A stretch of DNA of 64,000 bases from Sycobia sp. Sy_11 (taxonomy: Eukaryota > Arthropoda > Insecta > Hymenoptera > Epichrysomallidae): NCBI GenBank assembly GCA_018907035.1, contig JACCIC010000001.1, forward strand, positions 4,694,001-4,758,000, read 5' to 3'. Shown piece after piece: positions 36,401 to 45,649 of this stretch (position 1 is the stretch's first letter; the number at the start of each line of letters is the position of its first letter). The notes below the pieces were generated by a model, which was given only the letters and a program-made list of their open reading frames with translations, was not told the DNA's origin and searched no databases. The position numbers were made by a program, and so were the translations under genes.

Positions 36401-39400
36401 TAACGTACCGACCCTTGTGCTCTCGGGTTCCTCAGGCCGTAAACGCTGGTACAGCATATACTTATGCTGCAGGAATGGTCCGACCGGCTCCTTTTCCTTC
36501 TGGCGCGCCCCGTACAGCTGAGCCACCAACTCGTCCTTGATGAATTGACTGTTGAACTTATTGTTCAACAGTTCCCGGAAGCGAGGCCAATTGACGTCCA
36601 TGGTTTTGTAGCACAGCCACCATTTCTCAGCGTCTCCTTTTAGGCCTTTCTCCAACACTCGGACCCGCTGTTGGTCTGGCAGTGTAAACGCCTCTATGTA
36701 CTCCTCGCATTTTTCCAGATATACTGCGGGATCTTCGTGGTCTCGTCCGTGGTTCGCAGGCCTATGTCAAAGTAATGCCTGGGTAAACGCTTCCCAATTT
36801 TGAAGCGCGGGCGGCATTCGACGGCCTCAGTTCTCCGTCTCCAATTCCATTTTACTATCGTTCATCCTGAAAGTCGGCTTCGTCTGTTTTTTCTGCAGCA
36901 AAAGCTCGCTTCACCCTTGTAGGCGTAAAAATTGACCTTGGCGGTTCCGTCTGGTTAGCTATGGAAACTCTTTTCAGAGGTTCAGATCTTCGTTGCGTAC
37001 TGGTAATCCGCGTCTGGGTAGCGGTAGTCGCTCGATGCTCCTCTGGCTGCGTCTGAACGCCGACTGTCTCTTGCTGCTTCCTGCTTCGCTTTATAATTCG
37101 GAAAAGGCGCTGCGTTTCTTCTCCCTGTGGTTCTTCGGTCCTGGGCGCCACTGGGTTTTGTGTCACACTCAGAAGTGATTGAGGACGGGTACGTTTCCGT
37201 GGTGGGGAGGAAGGACCCTTCATTTGCTGCGGCTAGTCCAGTCTTGTGGATAAGTCCACGCTTCAGCGCAGAAGTTAGGAACTTGCGCCACGTTGGGCGA
37301 CAATTTGTTACATGACGAGAGAATGGGACTGGAGGTATCGGTTAAAGAAATAATTTGGCCTCGTGTGAATTGGTTTGGTGGCCCTGAAAAGGGCCGTTTT
37401 AATCGCCGCCTCTCGTTGTGTCAACGCGGTACCGGGGAGGGGTCCGGTACGGAGACACAAACGGAGGCGGACGGAGCGTGCGTGCAGCCCGTCACCGGCT
37501 TGCGCTTGGGCTACGGTGTTGTATCCCTTCTTTTACCAAGCCGATGCGCGAGGCCGCAGGGAGGCCCTTGCCCTTCAGACGCCGCCGGATGGAAGAGAGA
37601 CTCCGGTCGGGGAGTCGGAAGGTGGCCGGGATCCCGGGAAATTCCGCCAGGGGAGGCCGAGGAGGGGGAACGACCAGTGACGGCCGAGTGGGACGGCGGA
37701 TGCCGATCTCGCTCCGCGCGTCGAGGGCCTCTGGAGTGGTTGGGATTACCACCGCGGTCGGTAAGGCTTTCGACGGTCCCTCGTCCTCCGAGGTGGCTTC
37801 CGAGAGATCTAGATCTGGCAGATCTAAATCGATCTCCCAGAAATTTTCCCTCGCTTCCTTCGGCGCTGTTCGCCTATTCCGAAGGCGTCGTGCGTTCCTC
37901 TTGGCGCGCTGTCATTCGTTCCTCCGTCGTGGCCTGCGGCGTGGCCGTCTCGCCCGCAGTTCTGAGTCAGCGCAGGAGCGTTCTGGGGTCATCCTTCCTT
38001 CCTGGTTTTGGAAGAAGTATTCCCAGTGACCCCATGGTCGACCCTTTTAAGGCCGTAACGGCCCCGACCCCGATCCCTTAAACCGGATACGACCGCCGGT
38101 TCGTAGGGAGGGGGAAGGGGCAAGGATGCGGACACCGGAGAGTGCCCCCCTCGAAGGCCTCGTCTTCCGACGTTCCCCCAGGCGCGTCTCTCGACACGCC
38201 GGTGGGTCTCCGGAGGTTTTGGTCACCGCTCTTAGTCGGAGCTACTGGGTATCCACCCGTAACTCCTTTCAGAGAGGTGCCCTGCCCGGAGTCCGCACCG
38301 CGGGGGGTGTCGGTCTGATCCGATTATCCGGATCGGACGCGAACGAGCCCGTGGGTGGGAGGCTAGGGAAGGATCGCCCTGTCCCGTCGCGCCGGTGGGT
38401 CTCCGGAGGCCTTGGGCACGGTTCCTAATAGGAGCTACTGAGCGCTATGCCCGTAACTCCTTTCGCAGGGGTACCCTGCTCGGAGTCCGCACCGTGGACA
38501 ACGTCCTTCTGATCCGGGTTTCCGGATCGGACCAAGACGTTGCCCATGGACGGGAGGTTGAGGCGGGAGAGGAGGGGGGAGTGGGTGACTCGCCGTGCCC
38601 CCTACGAACAAGGCATCCCTAAGAAGGGCCTATGGGCGAGGCACCACCCGCAGGCGGAGAGGGAGGAAGAGGGGGGAGGTGGGTGGCTCGCCCTGTCCCC
38701 TACGACTGGACGGCCCTGAGAAGGGCCTTCGGGGCGAGACACCACCCACCGAAGGGGGGTGGAAAGAGGAATGGATGGCTCACCTTGTCTGCTCACCTTG
38801 TCTCTCACCTTGTACTGACCTCCGCCGGCCTTGCTCTTGATTAGCTGCGGCGGCGCTCGTTGTTGTGGCGGTGGCAGCTCGGTCACCGCTCTCTCGAGCC
38901 GCCGCAGGCGGTGCGTGTGTGGGCGCGCTGCGGGGGCGGCCTGCTCCAGTGTTATTGGAGCGGTGGCGCGCGGTGGCGCGCGGTGGCGCTGCAGCTCCCT
39001 CTCTCTCTCTCTGTCTCTCCCTCGGTGCCACCACTCGTGCGGCGGCGCTGCTCCGCTCTTCTGTTGGAGCCGTGTGCGGCGCGGGGGAGCTTCGCTCCTA
39101 CGGTGGGATGGAGTCTGGGAGGGGAAATAACAAGACGTCGGATAACAGTGGAGTTAGTTTATTGTCCTAGGATGGGCCGTCGTGTCCCGCTGGCTCTCCA
39201 TCCCGAAAGCCCTCTCTTTTATATCAACTGGTGGTCGCAAGCACTGAGTCGCCCGGAATCGCCGCGGCGGAGAGAGGGGGTTCGGGAATGCTTTCCGTGT
39301 TCTACGGATGCGCGCACGCAAGACTCTAAGGAGCCTATGCGTCGGCATATAACAATATATGAGTTCTATTAAGGAGTGGATGGGGAATCGTGCCAAATTT

Positions 39401-41018
39401 AATTTAATTAAACTACCATATGCTATATATATATATATAGAACAGAATTTATATTTATTTGCTAATTAAAATTAAGCTAATGGTCAACGGCGTTAAAAAA
39501 CTCTAGCTTGCAAGTAGAGAGAAAGCCTGTTGCCCACAACTCTAAATAAACTTAATACATCTACTACAGTCAGTTAAACTAAATATTATTACCCTACAAA
39601 TTAAACTCTACAATATATATAATCAACGTAAAACAAAGTTATACTTAAGTTTAATACCGCAAACAATACTTATCTTCTATATGCGTACACGAAATTAACT
39701 TAAATTATACACCTCAATGTACATATGAAAATACCGAGAGCTCTCGTAAAAGCAACGATTGAACTGCCTCCAAGTTTCTTAGTTGTTCGGCGGTTAGTTC
39801 CCCAAGCACCTGGCTCCACCAACGGATGGACTTCAGGTGCCCTGCAACAGCACGCCCAAAGGATGGGAGTTAACGAGCTGCCGGTAGATAGGCTGCAAGA
39901 GCCGTGGCCCCTTAGGTTCCCGGGTGAGATGATCAGTCGGTGCACACGACTGACGCAATGGCCAAACCTTTAAATTACAATGACCACACCGCGAAACACA
40001 CAACTCTGTACACTACAAAGAATCAGTCCTTCTATAAATTCGAACACAAAGGGTCGAACAGTAATTTTATTGAACACACGTACTTAGAGACTGTCGAAAC
40101 GTTTCTGTCCGAGCCCGCCGGCCTGGCTCAGTTTAAAACCGAATTCTCGCTCCCCCCACTCTCAACTCAAAAGCGCTCGAGACGCGCATGTTGCGCCGGT
40201 GATTGACGATTTATAAACAAATCTACTCTTATCGTAAACCTATAAGTATATGGATAAATACTGTACATAAAGCTATAAAAGATACATTTCTCCGAACATC
40301 ATTATATATGATATCATATCATATCATATCATACTAATTTATAAAGACAAAACGTGTTTTTGTTTGTACTAGATAAATAAAAAAGCTACTGAACTGATTA
40401 CTCTGAAATTTGACATATAGATTCTATATTATCTTCGGAAGGACATAGGCTATGTTTTTTATTGAAAATCATTTTACGGAAAAGGATTATCTAATACATT
40501 TTATTGAAAATCATCTATAAATTAAGTTAATGGTCTTAGCAGTCAGTTTCAACAGCGGAGAGTAGGAGGCGTCTTGAATCATGAATATCAACTCAAAGTA
40601 ATCCGCTTAAACTATTCATACTAGGCCAGCTCAGTTGAATGGTCATATTCAACTTTAGGATTCTTAACCCAAAGAAGGTGTGACGTTAGTCGATATTATC
40701 GTTTTTGCTCTTCAGATTAATCTGACACCGCTTTCACACCTTATGGATATCATTTGATTTTTGTAAATATTATTTACTCGTGTGTGGGGAAATAACTCTC
40801 TCTCCCACTCTCTTTCTTCGTCTTCTCTTACATAATGGTTGTGTATGCTAAATCATACTGAATTTTTCAGGTTATATTATATTATATTAACGTTATATAA
40901 AAACGTTATATTAACTTCCGAAGTGACTAGGTTATGTTTTTTTATAATTAGAACAAAAGAAAATGATGGAAAAAGAAGGTTCTTTACCAACAACCTTGAA
41001 ACTATGTATATTATATAG

Positions 41019-41070
<52 letters not shown>

Positions 41071-41593
41071 TATGACTTCTACGGAGAAATATTGTATGAG
41101 CGTATACGGGCGGTTGAGTACGATATCCCGGTGCCTCAGGACGATTTCTACGGGAAGTATCTTATTTAGTTGGTAAGAAACGATGTCCAGATATGTCCAG
41201 GCGACTTCTAGGGAGAGTTTCAAGTTCGGACGGCAGAAGACGAAATCTATGTATGACGGGACGACTTTTATAGGGGGATTCGTGTTGGGACGTTAGAATA
41301 TTATGTCCATGAGCCTCGGAACAATTTCTACGAAGAGTTGCGTGTTCGGACGTTAGAAGATGATGCCCAGGTATGACGAGACGACTTCTATGAAGAGATT
41401 CATATTCTATCCTTCGAACATCAAAACTTGGAATGGAAGTTTTCCCTGGTTTTCCCATCGTATTCTACCTCCCTAAAACATATTGTATCGTCCGAAGATA
41501 ATACTCTCCGTAAACCCCGTCTCGAGACACTTCGACATCTTTTTCTACCGCTCAAACTCGAAAGTACAATTTGCTCTATAGAAGCCGTAGGTA

Positions 41594-41657
<64 letters not shown>

Positions 41658-44600
41658 ATGTATATACAATAAAAGCAAAAACTTACCGTACAGACACCTC
41701 TTTTTTTATACTTCATGTCGGGTGCTATAATACCACACATTTTATTTACACTATTCATATATGAAGATGAAGTATTGCATCTGTCATTATCAATAATTGT
41801 AACAAATGCATATTTTAATATCTGTTTAGTGGCTGCACTAAATCGAAGTTGTCCTCGTATTCCATTATTGCTTATAGCGTTAATACTGTCGATTCCATAT
41901 CCAGCTACGATTCCGCTTTCCCCAATGAAGTTATCACGAAAAAATGGTATTTGGAGATTTGTCAAATTGGAATTATTTTGAATTTCCAAGCTTTCCTTTA
42001 ACTACGAAAATAGAATTTATATTAATATATTGTAGTTTAACGTAAAAGTACTATATATTATTAGACTTACTCAAATGCATTTTATTATATCAGTTAATTA
42101 ATTTAGCTGTAAATTATATGTATTATTACGAGAAAAACAGTTAGGCTATATTCGCACAAGCTATCGGATATTACTCAAGTAAAACTCCACTCTTAATAAG
42201 ATATTACAACTATTAATAGTTTTCGTACTTATTTAATATAAACTTAAATAATAGATTAAAAATTAATTTCACAAAAATTAATATCATTTATATTTATCTT
42301 GAGTTGAAAAGTATAATATATATTATATAAAAGAAAATATTATATAAAAGTATTAACCTAATATTATGTTATATTGACCAATGATCAATATTAATCTTAA
42401 AAGCAATAAATAAAAAGAAAACATGGAAGAAATTAAAGATCTTACGGAAAAAAAAATTCCTATATAAAATTCCTATTCCTTTTAAGATTGTTATCATTAG
42501 TAGTAATAGTAATAGCAGTAAATTTTACCTTTAAAATTCCTACGTCATTGTTAGTTGTTACACTATTGTAACGGTAGGTATACATTTTTTCAACTTCTTT
42601 CAGATCAATGTCGTTCACTGTCAATATTTCTTTACCAACTATTACGAATAATGTTATCTTTTTCGGACGGTTAAAATCATGTATAAAGCATCCAGCAGCA
42701 GTTATTACAAAATAATCATGAATAATACCACCAGTACATAATAAATACAAAATATTGCTTCCGTTATATTTTCCAAATATTGCAGCTTGATATCTATGAT
42801 TTGGTTGAAATGCAGCGTAACCACCAATAATTTCTTCAATATTGAAAGCTAAAGTTGTAGAAAATTATATATAAAATTGTTTTAGCTAGTTGTTTGCCTT
42901 ACTTATAATAATTATAAATTGCTTTGCATGCAAAAGCATACAATACGATGCAATGCTAACCTGTTAATATGCTGCGCACGATACGGCACAATGCCGTTCA
43001 AAAAACCACATAAAAATGAAAATTTTTTTTGTCAGTAAAGAACGATCAGATTGTATTTTCTCCAAAAATTTTACGATAAAAATATTTATTACTTTGCTTA
43101 TAACAGTTGATATCAATAGAATTATTAGCTGTGTATTTTCGTAAAAATATATGGTTATAATAGTAAATTTGTTAAAATGTTTAAAAAATTGCTAAAGACT
43201 TTAAGAGTAACAGAAAATATGTTAATTAGATAACTTTGTATCTTTGCGATATCGTTATTTAAGATATAAGAAACAACAGTTAATTAATCTGGATAGTGCG
43301 TAAATTTGTAAGTCCCATTATCGGATGCTTTCTTACATGTTTGGATCATGTTAACTTTATTAGTAGGTAGCGCAGAATGAATTAAATAAGCAACACTCAG
43401 TTATTATTGAACAAATAATTTGCTATACGAGATTTTACTTTGCTAGTCGATTTCCAATAGTAAATTGGTAAAAAATCAACTAAGTTATAAACCAATACAT
43501 AACTATAACTGTTCTAATTAAATATTATAGTTTACGTTAATAAGATTATTTTCCTGCACACAGAACATAAAATACGATTTTCTGTAGCCATTTGAAGGGA
43601 GAAAATTATTACTCCCTAGGCAGTAAAAGTGTTTACGACCTATTCTCGACTATTCACAAAGCAGACTTGTACTTTTCGTTCCTAGGGAAGAAATATGAAC
43701 GAACAAAACATGTAGGATCCTCAGTTTTTTGTGCCTAGGTAACATCCAGCATTTACGATGGTCCGTTTACATGGACCACTCGACCGCGGGCTAGACCTTT
43801 TTTGCACTTTGATCTAAGTATTCCGGATTTTAAAATAAAATAAAATTTATATTCTATATGAAATATTGTATAAAAATTATTATAATGTTTTTTAAGTATT
43901 AAAAATTATGTGCATCATTGTTTAAAAATTAGTTTTTATTTTTATTTCGATTTTTTATGCTATTAAAATTTTTTACAGCTTTATTTTAATTGACATTTTA
44001 ATTTAATATTTTTTCATTCCGTGAGTTCCCATGTTTTACACACTTCTTTGAAAAAGAGAAAGCGCTGTACGGGAGCAAAATACGAGTGTATGTTTGCCAC
44101 CAGAGTGAAGTGTCACAATGTCTATTATAATTAAAATTCAAAATACATTTGTTTGATAAATATAATATATAACACTGTTTTAAAGTCATTTAATGTTTAT
44201 GTTAATGTGAAGGCTGAATAGACCTTTTCATTTATAATTTTAATTAATTTTACTAGAAGAAAAGCAGCTCTTTGGTCAAACTTGTACTGTAGTCTGAATG
44301 CCTTAGTACATTTGCCGGTGTTCAAATGTCGACTAGCAAGGAGAGGCTTATCTATCTCACTGAAGATCCAATTTTACAAAGCAGATAAAAAATATATTTA
44401 ATATAATAGAAGCCGAACTTAGTTTCCGACCTTTACGTTTACATGGTGATATAAGTAGTATAAAGTTAGATGAGTCGGGTCTAGTACTTACTTTCTAGTT
44501 TTGACATTTATCAATAAAATTCAGTTAACAGGCGCCATCATTTGTGTGAACATTATAATTTTTTGATCGGTGACAAGTGAATCGTGTGAAATCGTTTTTT

Positions 44601-45590
44601 CGACATGTCTTTTGCCCTATTTTGATTTGAAAAATAGTGTAGTAGGAACATATCGATTGCTTCATGAATGTTATGGTAAACAAGCTCCATCGCTTACAAC
44701 ATATACAGAGTGGTTTCAGCGGTTTAGCAGTGGATATTACTGATGTTAATGACAAACAACGTTCTGCACAACCGAAAAAGTTTGAAGATAGTGAACTGAA
44801 TTGAAAGATAGTGAGGGAGGAAAAGCGAATGAACGAAACCATGTAGTCCGGTAGGATTCTCAGTTTTCTGTGCCTGCGTAACATCTGGCATTTACGATGT
44901 TTAGACTTACGAATATATGCGCCAGTCGACCACGGGTTCGACCTTTTTTTTGCACTTTGAGTTAGGTATTCGAGATATTAAAATAAAATAAAATGTATAT
45001 TCTATGTGAAATTTATTATAAAAATTCTTACAATGTTTTTAAGTATTAAAAATTATCTATATTATCTTTTTATTAGTTTTAATTTTAAATTCTATTTATT
45101 ATGCTATCACTACTGACATACTGACAACTTGAGGCTTGAAACATTTTGTCTTCTCGTTACTTCAAATATATCTCTTCATAGCTTAATAGCATAGTATTTA
45201 GAGCATTTTCAAACGAATAGTCCTATTTTGAATTAGAATTATTTTAAATCAAATTAATTTTTGTGTAATCATTTCATAAATTTAAAAAATAAAAAAAAGA
45301 TCTTAAATTGTCGTATTTATATCATTAATCATTTCAAACATTTTATGTTTTAAACTTTGATAAGCTATCCATAAAAAATTAATAAATAATAAAAGCTAAT
45401 AGTAAAAAATTAAATATTTCAATTAATTTATAATATTAATAAATTTAAGTATTAGTATTCATTTATACAAAATTAAAATAAATTTTTAAACCAATTTATT
45501 TACTTAAAAAATTTGAAATTTAATATATACAAATGATTATGTCAATTATCATAAAACATTCTATGAGTATAATTAGAATTCGATATATAC

Positions 45591-45649
<59 letters not shown>

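Larger units (their letters stand above)
32496..39354 (-). mobile_element. Ty3/gypsy element with long GC-rich LTRs, inserted in the BEL 5' LTR; integrase absent
   Basis: The LTRs (32496-34029 and 37306-39354) both start TGTTACATGACGAG and end CGGCATATAACA on the plus strand. Between them, on the minus strand, lie gag (37223 to 36071), a protease, RT and RNase H (36062 to 34178), and then only about 150 bp before the 3' LTR: there is no integrase. LTRs and internal region are far GC-richer than all other DNA in the window. No clear target duplication: flanks are ctcaa and atata. Confidence 0.88.
24356..40298 (-). mobile_element. BEL/Pao LTR retrotransposon, with two nested LTR insertions
   Basis: The LTRs are at 24356-25370 (3' LTR, 1015 bp) and 32424-40298 (5' LTR, 1016 bp once the 32496-39354 insertion is removed). 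Both start TGTTAATTCTG and end CTCCGAACA on the plus strand, and differ by only scattered substitutions. Flanks ccatt (24351-24355) and tcatt (40299-40303) look like a 5-bp target duplication with one change. Gag, zinc knuckles, protease, RT, RNase H and integrase follow in BEL order on the minus strand (31905 to 25437). Without insertions the element is about 9.1 kb minus 1.3 kb of solo LTR. It lies in intron 3 of gene A, in the same orientation as that gene. Confidence 0.9.

Noticed and set aside
32496..39354. Bacterial contamination or transferred bacterial segment, suggested by high GC
   Set aside because: LTR ends, primer site, gag, RT and RNase H show a Ty3/gypsy element.
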